A DNA stretch of 64,000 bases, taken from NCBI RefSeq assembly GCF_014898055.3, contig NW_023601543.1:11059314-11123313 (forward strand), given 5' to 3'. Under the pieces are notes generated by a model that was given only the letters and a program-made list of their open reading frames with translations, was not told the origin of the DNA and searched no databases. A program made the position numbers and the translations under genes. Of this stretch, positions 34,201 to 44,889 are shown piece after piece. Source of the stretch: Talpa occidentalis. Its lineage: Eukaryota; Chordata; Mammalia; Eulipotyphla; Talpidae. Every line of letters starts with the position of its first letter. The first letter of the stretch is position 1.

Positions 34201-36332
34201 CGAAAGCAGCTTTCTTTTGAGCCATAGTCTCCAGTTTTGCTGGTGTCTCCCATGCTGTCTTTCCAAGCTGAGCCATGACACCCAAACAAAAACAAAGTGA
34301 TGCGTTCAGCAACTTTTGGTTTAAATGCATTTCATTTCTCTTCATCTGATCCATTCGGCCTTTTCTCCATGAAAATTCAAAATAAGCGGTTGAAACAAAC
34401 TTGTTAGTTGGTTTTGCTTGTGCTATAAACATCGCGCAGCATTGCCATCAATCCGACCCACACTTCCTTGCAGACTGGTCAACGTGGCAGAGCTAAGGAA
34501 GGCCAGGAAGGGGCGTGGAGATGACGCAGCCACAGAGGCCATCTGTCTGTGAGCACAGGGGTGGTGAGGCCCAGACACATGAGGTTCCAAACTCCTCACT
34601 CCGGACCTCAGACTGACAGTGAGAATTGGTGCTTGATGGTATTTGGGCTATTTTGAGAGAACCAGTTTCTAGACTTCAGCTGAACCAGAGGTTCTGATGT
34701 CTTCGTTGCCAGTTAGTTCTGTTGCTGTGTTTCCTTGAATATCTCTTACTGAGATTATTCTAGTTCCTTAGAGCCGCTCTTTACCTCTCTCTCTGCACTC
34801 CTGGGACTCACTAAGAGAGTGTTTCTGTTGGAAAGGACAACATTTGGGGAAGCTTGGCTCTGTGTTCTGGCTCTGAGTTTAAATCATTCCGTTCTTGAGA
34901 TAGACGTGGAACTCGGTGTGTTCAGCCCAGAATGGGTCACTCTCGTGCCTCAGAGTGGAAGAGCATCATAGCTTTGAGCTCAGCACAAAAGCACTTCCCC
35001 TCCCTTCAATGTGCTCTTGTCTACACCCTCAAAACTAAACCAAAGCCAAAAGGCTTGTGAGAGCCTGCTCTGAGGGACTCCTACCTGAGAAGGAAGGAGG
35101 TAGGCACTGAGAGGCCACATGTCCCAGACACAACTTTGACTCTGGAGACACCTGTGTTGACTCCCACCCCCCTTCCTCCTGCCTTTCCTGTGACCAGAAC
35201 CCCCAGAGTGGCCAGCACACCGCCTTCCAGACCCTGAGCTGAGGTTCCCAGTAATTGACAGAGAAGAGCCTTGGCCAAAGGAGCAACTACACAATCCTCA
35301 TGACGTGAAACTAGGATTCTACGGCACCGGCGTAGGTAGGTGAGGGGCCATCGGGTGTTGGGGAAGAAAGAAAAGAAAAACTCCCCTTAATCCCAGGGTA
35401 ATGTGGTTTGGGATGTCGCTGGTAACCTTCTGTCTTCCCACTAGCTGATGGGTATAACTCTTCTTAGCCCCTATCTAGCCTTTCTCCCTGGAGGATGGTG
35501 ACATCTGCAGTTTCTGTTTCTGCCCTCAGGCTTGGCTATTGGGAGGGAAAATGAAGAAAATATGTGCAAAGGGTAAAACATGCAAAGTATTTATCCATTT
35601 TATGCTTCTGTAGACAGGAATGTGCTCCTTGGTCCCAATTTACCTGGAAACTCGGAGCAGCTTGAAAATCCATTGAGACACCCCACAGAGCTGCCACCCA
35701 GCGACATGACAGTGCCTGTCCCTTCTCAGAACCCTTGTCTAGGAGAGACAGCTGAGCGCGCCAAGGTGCCAGAACCCTGCGGCCCCAGAGCCCCTGAGCA
35801 GAGCTGTCCCAGTGAGAAATCTTACTCATGTGTCCAGTGTGGGAAATGTTTTGCTACCCTGAAACTGCTTAAGGGGCACGTGAAGATTCACTCTGGAGAG
35901 CTCCCTCACAAATGCACTATTTGTGAGAAAAGATTCCTTCGTATGTCAGATCTCAGGAGGCATTACTGGATTCACAATAGTGAGAAACACTATGAATGCA
36001 GTCTCTGTAACCTTAGGTTCAGTCAGCGGAGAGAGCTGGCGCTGCACCGGATCATACATTCTGATAGAAAAATATACAGTTGCCATTTGTGTAAGGTAAT
36101 TATATGCCATAAACCAAATTACGTAAGACACATGCAATCCCACACAGGTAGAAAACTCCATAACATTTGTAACATTTGCGGGAGAAAATTTTCGCAAAAG
36201 ATGCGTCTTACTTTGCACTATAGAACACACACAGGAGAGAGGCCATATGAATGTGAGTCTTGTGGCAATACCTATAAACACAAAGCAAGCCTTGTTTCTC
36301 ATTTGAAGAAGCATGCAAGGGAAAAGTCATAG
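27918..36332 (+). CDS. ZNF449: ZNF449-like SCAN/C2H2 zinc-finger gene, interrupted by a stop
   Basis: Gene span of four coding exons: 27918-28271, 30044-30248, 35231-35335 and 35530-36332. All junctions are GT/AG and the phases are compatible (0, 1, 1). The SCAN exon and the second exon match human ZNF449 closely as I recall it. The third is more diverged but shares a REEPW-type core. Reading the joined frame, codon 237 is TAA (35574-35576), where ZNF449 has a basic residue. The frame then stays open through six C2H2 fingers to 36332. As read, the gene makes a 236-residue SCAN-only protein, and the fingers could be used only by readthrough, internal initiation at 35580 or alternative splicing. 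SCAN proteins dimerise, and the fingers would bind DNA in the nucleus. It may be the camelid ZNF449 orthologue in decay, or a diverged paralogue with the true orthologue elsewhere. Confidence 0.8.
28428..28761 (+). mobile_element. tRNA-derived SINE in ZNF449-like intron
   Basis: Head GGGCCTCCCCGGTGACACAG, long A-rich tail. Duplication AAAATCTGTACCCT on both sides. Confidence 0.92.
28776..29704. other. Intronic sequence, nothing recognised
   Basis: Part of the 1.8-kb intron between the SCAN exon and the second coding exon. No repeat or exon identified. Confidence 0.5.
29705..29940 (+). mobile_element. MER5A-like hAT DNA transposon remnant
   Basis: Shows, in order, a CACTGCCCAGTATGGTAG start, a GTGGCTAGTTCAAA block, an AATAATTGCTAACATTACAT block and TATATTGGGTTAGATCAT, the layout of a nonautonomous Charlie-type element. 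Confidence 0.6.
30044..30248 (+). CDS. ZNF449: ZNF449-like exon 2 (linker region)
   Basis: Acceptor TTTCCCCCAG|ATC and donor CCGG|GTAAG. 205 bases, entering in phase 0 and leaving in phase 1. It encodes an acidic linker with [36 protein letters not shown] and GECQPFPDP, closely matching the human ZNF449 linker as recalled. No stop codon. A SINE target duplication begins only 10 bases past the donor. Confidence 0.85.
30275..30576 (-). mobile_element. tRNA-derived SINE next to an exon donor
   Basis: Reverse-oriented full element. Perfect 16-bp duplication GGATTCAATTCCTTTC at 30259-30274 and 30577-30592. Its high identity to the other copies suggests a young insertion. Confidence 0.92.
30593..33766. 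other. Intron with L2/MIR-like traces
   Basis: About 31500-32350 has L2-like phrasing (for example GAGAGCCAGGCACAGTACAG near 31520) but is very diverged. A possible exon-like GGTTTCC...CACAG|GTGAG piece at about 32750-32810 has splice-like ends, but its peptide does not match ZNF449. Contains the short tandem duplication at 33231-33279. Confidence 0.4.
33231..33279. repeat. Tandem duplication of a 24-25 bp unit
   Basis: Two exact copies of a unit starting CTTGGTGCAATTTGG, at 33231-33254 and 33256-33279. Confidence 0.9.
33767..34030 (+). mobile_element. tRNA-derived SINE in ZNF449-like intron
   Basis: Head GGGCCTCCCCTGATGGCGCA. Body and AAATAAATAATTTT tail present. Confidence 0.9.
34031..35230. 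other. Intron, no repeat or exon recognised
   Basis: Unique-looking sequence preceding the third coding exon. Minus-strand frames at 34046-34432 and 34980-35294 show no known domain. Confidence 0.45.
35231..35335 (+). CDS. ZNF449: ZNF449-like exon 3
   Basis: Acceptor GCCTTCCAG|ACC and donor GTAG|GTAGG, 105 bases, phase 1 to phase 1. The peptide contains [15 protein letters not shown], resembling the NREEPW region of human ZNF449, and ends [10 protein letters not shown] stronger-looking donor four bases downstream (GTAG|GTGAGG) would break the frame into exon 4, so the upstream donor is preferred. The lower similarity makes this the least certain of the four exons. Confidence 0.65.
35530..36332 (+). 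CDS. ZNF449: ZNF449-like terminal exon: stop codon, then six C2H2 fingers
   Basis: Acceptor TGCCCTCAG|GC. The frame gives [14 protein letters not shown] and then TAA at 35574-35576. It continues NMQSIYPF in register with ZNF449, so only one nonsense codon breaks it. Six C2H2 fingers follow between about 35820 and 36320, each with both cysteines and both histidines. Finger 4 has replaced its core phenylalanine and leucine ([11 protein letters not shown]). The linkers have drifted from TGEKPY in four of five junctions, and finger 5 has one inserted residue. Recalled human ZNF449 has seven fingers, and the seventh is absent here, the frame ending HAREKS. All six fingers pair in order with human fingers 1-6, but most DNA-contact residues differ. 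Confidence 0.75.
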
Positions 36333-37346
36333 AGATTTGCTCATTGTTTCACGTGCTTTTGAAAGAAAGCAGCCCTAATATGCCCAAGCAGCTAGCTTTA
36401 CTTTTTTCACATTTTTTTTAAACAGAGTGCCATTATTTAACATTTTATTAATACTGTGACAGTACAGGATATCTGCCCTCGGAGTGTTCCCCACAACTCT
36501 CCCTCAACCAAAGCACAGATAGTCCTCCCTGATAGTCCTTTGTGCCCTCTCCCCTCCATTCAAACGCTGGCCCTCCTCTTCCTCTCTGGGATGCCCAGGT
36601 CAGCAGTTCACTTTAGAAAAGAATTTTCAGAGAATTTGTTGAGGGAAACAGCTCAACAAATCGAAACTCATTCATGAAAGCCTTAACCTGCTCCAGGCTG
36701 TCTTGGAAAGACAGTTTGGTTTGTGTCTGCCTAAGAATGGCTTTGTGCTTTGGTATCTTTAAAACCCATCTGCCAAGGTGTGTAGATCCTGAAGTAGCTG
36801 CCAGCTGTTGCCACTGCCCTGCATTTGGTTTCTTTCTGTCTAGAGGAATCACGTTGAATCATTTTGATGAAAATGTTTTCTCCCTAGCTGACGACAGTGT
36901 ACTTGTCCCTAGCTGACTACAGCGCACGTGTAACTAAGACGCATGCACAGGCGACTTTCCTCTCAGGTCTAGGGCCAGTGTCCCAGTCACGGGGAGCCGC
37001 CCCATGGACCTGCGTCTGTGCAATATTTTATTCACCTGCAAAGTACATGCCTTTCCCCTTTCATTCCCACTGACTCATTGTCAGCAACATGCAGATGCTT
37101 CCCTGAAGTGAGTCATGACCACGTCCTTGACACGATTATTCCTCTGTAGCCTCTGCCATGCCCATGCATTATTTAGCCCAATGCATTTAAGTTCAAAAGT
37201 TACCTGTTCCCCATGCAGGGCGTGGTAGAGTTGTCCATGCAACTGTCTGCTACTGTGGTGGTCATTTTATTTCTTCTTTGCCCCAAGTTGGCCGATGTTG
37301 ATATTTTCCTGTCAATTCTTGATTGTAATACCTTGTCATTAATAAA
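36333..37346 (+). promoter_or_regulatory. Putative 3' untranslated region with polyadenylation signal
   Basis: Noncoding sequence after the zinc-finger frame, ending in an AATAAA at 37341-37346 with a TTCATTTTGTTT-type GT/T-rich element downstream. Assignment as the ZNF449-like 3' end is inferred from position. Confidence 0.5.
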
Positions 37347-37774
37347 TGGAGTTCATTTTGTTTCTGCTTTAATTTCATTTAGAGTTTCTTGAAGACTTAC
37401 ATGCTAGACCATAGCAAACATGCAGCCCACTAGTAGGGCACACAGCTGACCATAGAGTGCATTCTTGTGACTCAGTGTCTTGCATGTCATTGGCGTGTTT
37501 GGTGCTCAGGAGGACATTATAGCAGTTGTCAAGAGTCACCAGCGATCAACGTCACCAGGGACAGCAGGAGGCTGAGGACATAGGAGACTCCTAGCTTCTG
37601 CAAACCAGGATGTCAAACAAAGAGCTCTCTCTGAAGTTAACCTGGACCCTCCCTCCACAGCCCCCATCCTCATTCAGCAGGGTTACTCATCTGGTCTCAC
37701 TGGTCCACCCTAGCCCCATAAAGCACCTTCCCAACAGACCTGACAGAGTGCCCATCTGAAGACACAGCTCAGTT
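37347..37774. other. Intergenic DNA downstream of the ZNF449-like gene
   Basis: Nothing recognised. Confidence 0.4.
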
Positions 37775-38246
37775 TGTTAGGGGAAAAAGGATGTCCCAAA
37801 GCTAATTCCATATAGGCTTTGTGGACTCCACCCCCACCCTAGGTCAAAGTCAAAGACACTGGGAACTCCACATCCCATCATCACCAAAGGGAAGGTGGCT
37901 GGGACCTGAGGGTGGGGTTAAGCAGCCAGGTGGATACAAAAAGGCAGACACGTGGGCTTTGGGGAATCCCCCATTTTTGGCTCTCCGCCAGCTCGCAGCA
38001 TCCTGCCAGCTCTGAGAGTGACTTTGGGTTTCCTGGTCGTCGGATCGGGTAGGACGCATTAAAGACTTTATTTCCCTATTTTCTCCCTGAGTTGTATATT
38101 TTCCTTATTTCTTTTTCTCTTGTAAATAAACCTTTTATTAACCCTTTTGCATGTGTCTGTAGTAGAGTATTCATAAGTCCCTTTAAAGCGCGCGGGTGAG
38201 GACCCACAGGCAGAAACCCGTTTAGTATCGGGGCTGCTCTATAACA
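37775..38246 (+). mobile_element. Solo LTR, perfect 4-bp target duplication AGTT
   Basis: Reads TGTTAGGGG at 37775 to CTATAACA at 38246 (472 bases), flanked by AGTT at 37771-37774 and 38247-38250. It contains a GCATTAAAGACTTTATTTCC region and a TAAATAAACCTTTTATTAA signal. Same family as 26796-27265 but in opposite orientation. The two solo LTRs bracket the zinc-finger gene, and the distinct target duplications prove independent insertions. Confidence 0.92.
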
Positions 38247-38250
38247 AGTT

Positions 38251-39471
38251 CAGTCTCCTGGATTGTACCCACAGGGAAAGTAAAAGAGCCAAGAGCCTGG
38301 ACAACTGAGCTCCCTTCGCTTTGCTACCCAGGCTACCTAGCAGCTGCTTAGACTCAAAGAGCATAAGCAAAATAGACCTTTCAGTGTAAACAAAGTACAC
38401 TTGAACAGTGACTGCGTGCATGCCCACAGGTACAAGCAACGCACTCAGTGAGAATATATTGATAGCAGGAGATTTGAAGTATTTGAGGTATTTGTCACTG
38501 TGCAGTACATTCCATCTCCCTCCAAAGGTCCAACTGAAATACTGAAGAGTCAAGGACTGCAGCCAAGTCCGGGTCGAAATTGTTCTAGTGCTGAAATCCT
38601 CTTAAAGACCAAGCTTGTCTTCGTTTGACCCCTGAGATAGTATCTGAAATCTAATCTAGACAATTAAACGATATCACTCAAATGATTTGAGGTTGGAAAT
38701 ACAGATCCTACATTCAAAAATATCGAGAGTGAATTTCTTATGAATCTAGATGGCATCTTTCCTAACAGATGTAATATAACCAATGAAAACTTTTGCACCA
38801 GAGTCCGCTGGCCCAGCTACACCAAGATTATTAGAGAGAGCATCCACCTGTCAAAGAAAGCAGTTATTTTTCAAGCACAACAAAATAATTAAAATCGGAA
38901 CTTATATCCCTAAAACAATGTTTCTCAATAAATGCTTCCAAGCCACTGTCCTTAACTACTAGGACTATGTTTTATGTGACATATAAGTTATAGATGTCAG
39001 ATGATGGGAAAAACAATACCCGAGCTTTGGATGTCATTAACCGCATGCAAAAGTATTGCCCAAGCATTTACTTGACTGATACCATTTGTATCCAAATTTT
39101 TCAAATAAGCTTCCCCTGTTCTCCAGGAATTCACAATATTCACAATCAAATGGGGGCCAATAGGGGGAAAAATAGCTGAGGAAGCTAGCTCTGACAAATG
39201 GTTACAAAAGCTAGTTCAAAACTGTTTTTGTAGGAAATCCCAGAAGGGAGAAAGTTTCAGATTCGGAGACCATAGGGGCATCTAAAGGGGGATGTCAGCA
39301 CTGACCTGAGCTGTGAAAGATGAGATTTCACCTAGCAAAGGTGGGTGTGGGCAGGAGCTGGAAGACAGGGGAAAAACAAACAAGAGATAGGAGACTAGGG
39401 AGCAAACCATAGGATTCAAGATCAGGCCCTGAGGGATGAAGTAGGAAAACTCAAACTGGGGAGGGCTCTAA
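38251..39471. other. Intergenic DNA, nothing recognised
   Basis: AT-rich, short frames only. Confidence 0.5.
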
Positions 39472-39517
39472 AGCCAGCCAGCCAACCAACCAACCAACCA
39501 ACCAACCAACCAACCAG
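39472..39517. repeat. (CCAA)n microsatellite
   Basis: Begins CCAGCCAG and becomes a pure CCAA array. Confidence 0.95.
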
Positions 39518-39723
39518 GGCTTTACATTTTCTGCAATAGGGAAGTTTGTGTTTGCTTTTGTCTTTTGGAACATTGGAATTGTAATAGTCCTTAATTGATG
39601 GTTTTTTCAATTACAAAAATGGCAGGTTTATCTCTGAAAAAGTAGAAAAAACATTTCAGCACATGGCAGCAAACACTTACCCAAGGGGGCAGGGGGCGGG
39701 GGAGGGGGTGCGGGGGCGGGAGG

Positions 39724-40000
39724 GTGGGCTCGCTGGTGGCACAGGGATTAAAGTCTCAGCACTATCAAGCTATCTCCAGCCCACGGCGACATGCCTTAGA
39801 TCCCAGGCTACAGAGCTAACCCACATGGCGCAGCAGACCTCTCCTGTCCCGCCAGCTGCTCCCCTCAGCGGTGTATCTCAGTAGGTCCGCCTGTTCTGTT
39901 CCCCACTCTGTCTCTGGTAAATCCTCTCACCCCCCGCACCTCTGGCCTACACCCCAGTTCTTGTATGCATGAATAAATAAAAATAAATCTTTTTAAAAAT
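39724..40000 (+). mobile_element. tRNA-derived SINE, diverged
   Basis: Head GCTCGCTGGTGGCACAGG, body with CTGCTCCCCTCAGCGGTGTA, and tail GAATAAATAAAAATAAATC. It follows a G-rich tract. Confidence 0.85.
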
Positions 40001-40839
40001 CACTCAAAATTCCATTGTTCAGAGACAACTGAAAGCAGTCTAGAAATTCCTGATGTGTTTTACGGACAAACATAGAGCCATCATTTTAAAAGCAACATTT
40101 AGCATTGCACAACTGCATTAAAAACTGCATGAAAGCTGCCTATAGTGATGGCAAACATGTTTCTGTAACAAGAGAGTGAGAGCGCCGTATGGCCCCGCTG
40201 AGTGGACGTGCCCTCTTAGACAGTCGCAGCTCCACGTTGCTGGATGTTTAGATTTTTATCCCAAAATGCTGCCCACTTGCCTGGTGCATTTCTATGAGAT
40301 GAAGCTCTCAGCGGGGAAATTCTTGTGCCAAAGTTCCTGGCGGAAGCTTCGTTTATTGAGGTGCAAACACTTGTCAAGATAATTTTGTAGTGGTTTTTTA
40401 AATGGCCTCATCCCTCTGTTGCTGGTGGGGGGAGGAAGCTCATTTGCCTCTCTCTACCCTTCCAGACCCAGAGGCTGGGAAACCCTTCCCTGCACTGCTC
40501 AGAGATTAGCAAGTGAAAAGACGAACTAATCACTAGCCTAGGGGACTGGGGGGTGGTGTTGGGGGCGGCTCAGGCAGAAAAGAATGGAGCCTGACGTCTG
40601 GCCAGTGCCGGTGAGGTTCTGAGGGCTCCAGAAAGGCGGCCATAAAGTTATGAAGCGAAACAAAACACTTTAAAGGAAAAGCAGTTCTGCGGCGTTATGT
40701 GCATATGCATCAACAACAGCCCTGGCCCCACCGCCAGGACTGCCCCTGAGAGTTCCTTCTTCGGGGGCGTCACCCAGACAAAACCTCACCTGGGATCTTT
40801 TGTGTTTTAATTTCTTTCCATCAAAATGCTAGACTTGCC
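40001..40839. other. Intergenic DNA, nothing recognised
   Basis: Short frames only. GC content rises toward the following block. Confidence 0.45.
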
Positions 40840-42480
40840 ACTTAGGCTCTTCCTGGGGTGGCCGGTCCTGGGCTCCAAGAGCCTTCACCTGCTCTCCGGG
40901 CCCATCCCATGGTCATGTCCCGCCTCTCATGGCACTGTGGATTGAAGCTCCAGGATCTGGGCCCTGTCGCCACCGCCACTGGCTTCCTCGTCTGAGAGCT
41001 CGATCTAGGTCCTCCGACCTCTTGTGGTCCCGAATTCACACCAGCTCTCAGAGGAATGCCTGCCCCGGGCCTCCTGTCAAAGGCGCCCTCTCTCAATTCT
41101 TTTGATTTTCCCTGCCAGTCACCACCCAGGAGATAGGGACTTCCAGCAGACTGGGGTGCCTGGGGGGTTTGGTGTTTGGGGCAGAGGGGGCATTTCCTTC
41201 TGCTTCCATTTCCTTCCTCTCTTCACCTTGGCTTTCAGCTCTGCGGGGACCGGGCATGAGCCCCTTCGTGACACGGACACCGGTGCCTGCCAGTCTCGGG
41301 TCCCTTGGCCGACGGAAGGAAACAGAGGCGGAGGAGAAGGACGGCGTCTGCCGTTTGTGGACGCGCCGAGGAGGGCAGCACCCTCGTGTCTGCAAGACCA
41401 GCGTCCTGCTCTTTGGCGGAGGACAGGGCCACCCATCCGGAGACACAGGGGGACAGAAGGGGAGTGGGCCGGGCAGCATGTCCACCCTCCAGACACAAGC
41501 TTCTGGAGAGCCTGCGGGACGCCAGCGCGCTTTTGCCATCACCTGGTGGTCAGCAGCGCTGATGTCATCTTTGGACTGAACTCTTTCCTGGGCGTGTGAA
41601 AAAGCACAGTCTGTTAGCTCTGCAGGGAAGACAAGGGAAGCGGGAGAGCTGGTCTGGCGGGACGGAGAGAGACACACACCTTGTTGCTGCATCCACGCAG
41701 GACGAGTGGGTAGCGGTGAGGGAACAAGGTTGGCTCCTTCTCTCGGCCTGTGCGCCGAAATCCAGTCCAGGCTGACTGACGTTCAGATGTGAGTAAATGA
41801 ATGAGGAAAAGCTGAGGAAGTACTTGTGCGAGTTATGAGTTGGACCCTCTCTGGGCATTCTTGCTGAAACCACACGTCCCACGACAGGTGGGCATGTGCG
41901 CACTACGCTCCTAAACACACCCAACAGTCAAAGGACCGCACTGGACAAAATGACGTAAAACCTCCGTATGCTCATTTTTCTAGGGAGTCTTTCATTTTTG
42001 TACCCTACAAATAGCTGGGGTATCCGAAAGAGTGCCAAGCGCTACGCAAAGACAAGTGGCTCAGTTGTTATCGAGACTTTAAGAAATCTCAGATAAGCCA
42101 GGATTCAGATGAACGATATTCCCACCCTTGCCAATGTTGAGAAAGCAGCAATACGGTGCGCCTGCTGTCGAGGGTGCCCCAGACAAGGCCGGGCATCCAG
42201 GGTCCCGCAGCCTGATCCCATCCTGCAAAGACATGGGCAGATAAGCCCGGGGAGAGCTCGGCCCTGTCTGCTGCTCCACCCGCTGAAAATAGAGCGGCCC
42301 CCTCGCACACCTGGAGAGGCTCTTGAGACCACCTGCTCAAGCAAGATTGAGCAGAGGACTCCGCAGACATGGGTGAGGGCAGGCAAGGAGTGGGGCATTG
42401 TGGGTTAGCAAAAGAGCAAAGGAAGAGAACTCTACAGAGACTCTCTGGGAGTGAGAGACTCTGCGGTGCCCAGGTTAAGG
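40840..42480. promoter_or_regulatory. Orphan GC/CpG-rich block
   Basis: Locally raised CpG content, with many overlapping frames on both strands (such as 41024-41599 plus and 41093-41692 minus), a sign of composition and not coding. No known protein domain appears in any frame. It could be a CpG-island promoter for the ETD copy at 45 kb, for CT55, or for a noncoding RNA. I searched it by eye for the missing CT55 N-terminal exons and found none. Confidence 0.35.
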
Positions 42481-44331
42481 ATCTACATGGGTATCAGGCT
42501 AGAGATTGAGAACAAAGGAATGACATTTCATTGGTTGAGAAAGCAAGGAGGGTGGACTTGACGAAAGTCCAGTATTGTTGCCCATCCGGGTGTGGGCACC
42601 CGTCAGCCGCAGCTCTGTGGCTGTGCAGGGCTCGTCACCATCTCCAGAGTGAACATACCTTGGCAGCTATGTGCCTGCAGCTCCAGTTCAAAGCAGTCTG
42701 GTCTCAGGATCTGTGACTCCCTTTTCTTTTCTGAGTCAGTAACCCCTTTTTTCCCCATAACAGCCAACTTGATAAGCCCTGGAAAGATAGCTCAGGATGC
42801 CCAGGCTGCGGGATATCAGTGAAATCTGCCTGCCAAGGCAATTTATTTATGCAGCGGGTGTCCTCAAGGAATGTCATCAGGTTTTTAATCTCTTCTTTAG
42901 CAGGGCATGGGAACTGCAAGATCAAAAGGCAATTTTTCTGCCAAGTCTTTGCCTGGAGTCCTGCCCTGTCCTTGTCTCGGGACCCTTCCTGTCCTCAGGA
43001 GCATCAGCTCACACGCTAAGGTGAAAGGGTGACTGGATCGTACCTGTTAGAATGCAGCCATCTGCTCACCCTGTCCATTGACAAGAGTGCGTGGACTGGT
43101 ACCCTGGAAACGGGACATGGTCACGGTAAGGCAGTGACACTCAACGGAGGTATTGCCAGTGTTGAAACAAACATCCGTCCATGCAGCAAATCTACCGCTA
43201 TGAATGTGAACTACAGAAGACGCTTCTTTTAGCTGAAGTGACAGGATAGAGCAGGTGCCAGTCAGCATCACAGTTAAACATGCTGTTTAAATACTAGAAA
43301 AAGAGATAGTCAACTTTTAATTAAAAAATGGAAATCGCTACGCATTTTAGAAACAGAGCTAGAAGCCAAACTGCCAGGTGAGTGGACTTTTAATTGCACT
43401 GTCTACCCGCCGGGCCAGGTCTCCTTAGACTGGGTGGACTAACGCAAGAACAGCAAGGTTGAAAACACACCAGAGTGAGAGATCACCCTCCACACCCCCC
43501 CAAACTCATGCAACTCTTCCTCGATCACTTCCAATCCACGGGGTGTCTTGCGGTCCCATCCTTCTGCATGTGCTGTTATTTTTATTAATTCGGACAAACG
43601 GCAGTGCTCGCCCTGCCATTCCACAGCAGGGTCAGAGTTCGTCAGCCCAAGGAGCTTGCTGAGAGCAGATAAAGGTGGCACATTTTCTTTCTGTATCTAG
43701 ATTTATTACCTCCCTGACCACTGACAACCACAAGTCCTGCAGGTGCAGCAACTGATCCAGAAGGGAAGGCAAAAAAAAAAAAAAAAAATGGGAGAGGAAA
43801 GCTTCCCCTCTTCCCCCCCCCCCCCCCCCACCATTTCCCTGGGTCCCATGTCCTGATTAGGTCAGCACCAAATGGAATCACAGGGAGTCACAATGGCCTT
43901 CAGAACCTAGTCGTCCCCGTGGCAACACTCAAACTCTGGTCACAAGCACTGGAGTGACTCCATGTTGAGGACCCAGCATTGTGAGTAGGGGAGCTGGAAG
44001 AGAGGTTTGATGACATTACCCGTGTTTGGGTACCGTCTGTGTATCTGTCTGGACACCCAGCTATCTCGGGGTCAGAGGTCTTCCTTGGTTTGACCTCTCC
44101 CACTACAGCTTCTCCTGGAGGAAGAGTTGTCAAAATTACTCACCAGTGTTCATTGTGTTTCCACAGGGTAATGGTCAGTGAGTCTGGCCTCCTGACCTAA
44201 TCGCCCAGAGAGATCTGCAAAGGAAGTAGATTTCAGGTAGGATTTTCTACTCCTCTCAATCTCTGTATCCACATCTGGCTATCTATGGCTCTGAGATTAC
44301 TCCTTTTTATTTTTTTTTAATTTATTTATGA
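42481..44331. other. Intergenic DNA with homopolymer tracts
   Basis: No gene recognised. Includes A18 at 43771-43788 and C17 at 43813-43829, both likely length-uncertain in the assembly. Confidence 0.5.
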
Positions 44332-44485
44332 GGGCCTCCCCTGGTGGCGCAGGTGGTTGAACGCAGCGCTGTGAAGCTGTCTGCAGCCTCTGCAGCGCTG
44401 GTTTGATCCCGGCCGGCCCGCGAGGGTGCCACATGGCGCCGGAGACCTCTCCTGTCTCGCCCGCTGCTCCCCTCAGCAGTGTATG
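44332..44485 (+). mobile_element. SINE head and partial body without a tail
   Basis: Starts AGGGCCTCCCCTGGTGGCGC and ends abruptly after CAGCAGTGTATGCCTG, lacking the last half of the body and the A-rich tail. The T-rich TTTTAATTTATTTATG immediately before it resembles the reverse-complemented tail of the same SINE family. Confidence 0.75.
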
Positions 44486-44889
44486 CCTGAATTTAGTTTA
44501 TGGGTTTCCTGTTTCAACCCTAACAATACCAATTGGCGCTGGATAGGAAGACTGATTTTTGTAATCCTATCAATTCTTCCCCAAATAAATCCATGAATTC
44601 AGTGCAAGCAGGGTCATGCACCTCAGGAGGATTTTGCCCTGAGGTGAGCCGATGATCCAATTAAATAGAAGAGAACATGAGAATAGCCATGATGGTGAGC
44701 CGGTCATATCTACGGTATATGAAAATCTACCGGCAACAGGAATCAAAAATATGTCAGTGGAGGTGAAGCGAGATTTTAGACCCAAGTCCTTGCATGAGAT
44801 GCAGTGAAGGGAGTGATGAGGTCAGCCTTGCAAATCAGACAATGCCGCGAAACAATGTCTTAGGACTGCTGCTGAAGCAAGGGTTGGGG
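44486..44889. other. Intergenic DNA preceding the ETD copy
   Basis: No recognised exon. A 71-codon minus-strand frame (44570-44785) has no assigned family. Confidence 0.4.

Noticed and set aside
41024..41692. 191- and 199-codon frames on opposite strands
   Set aside because: Mutually overlapping with no recognisable family. Compositional artefact of the GC-rich block.
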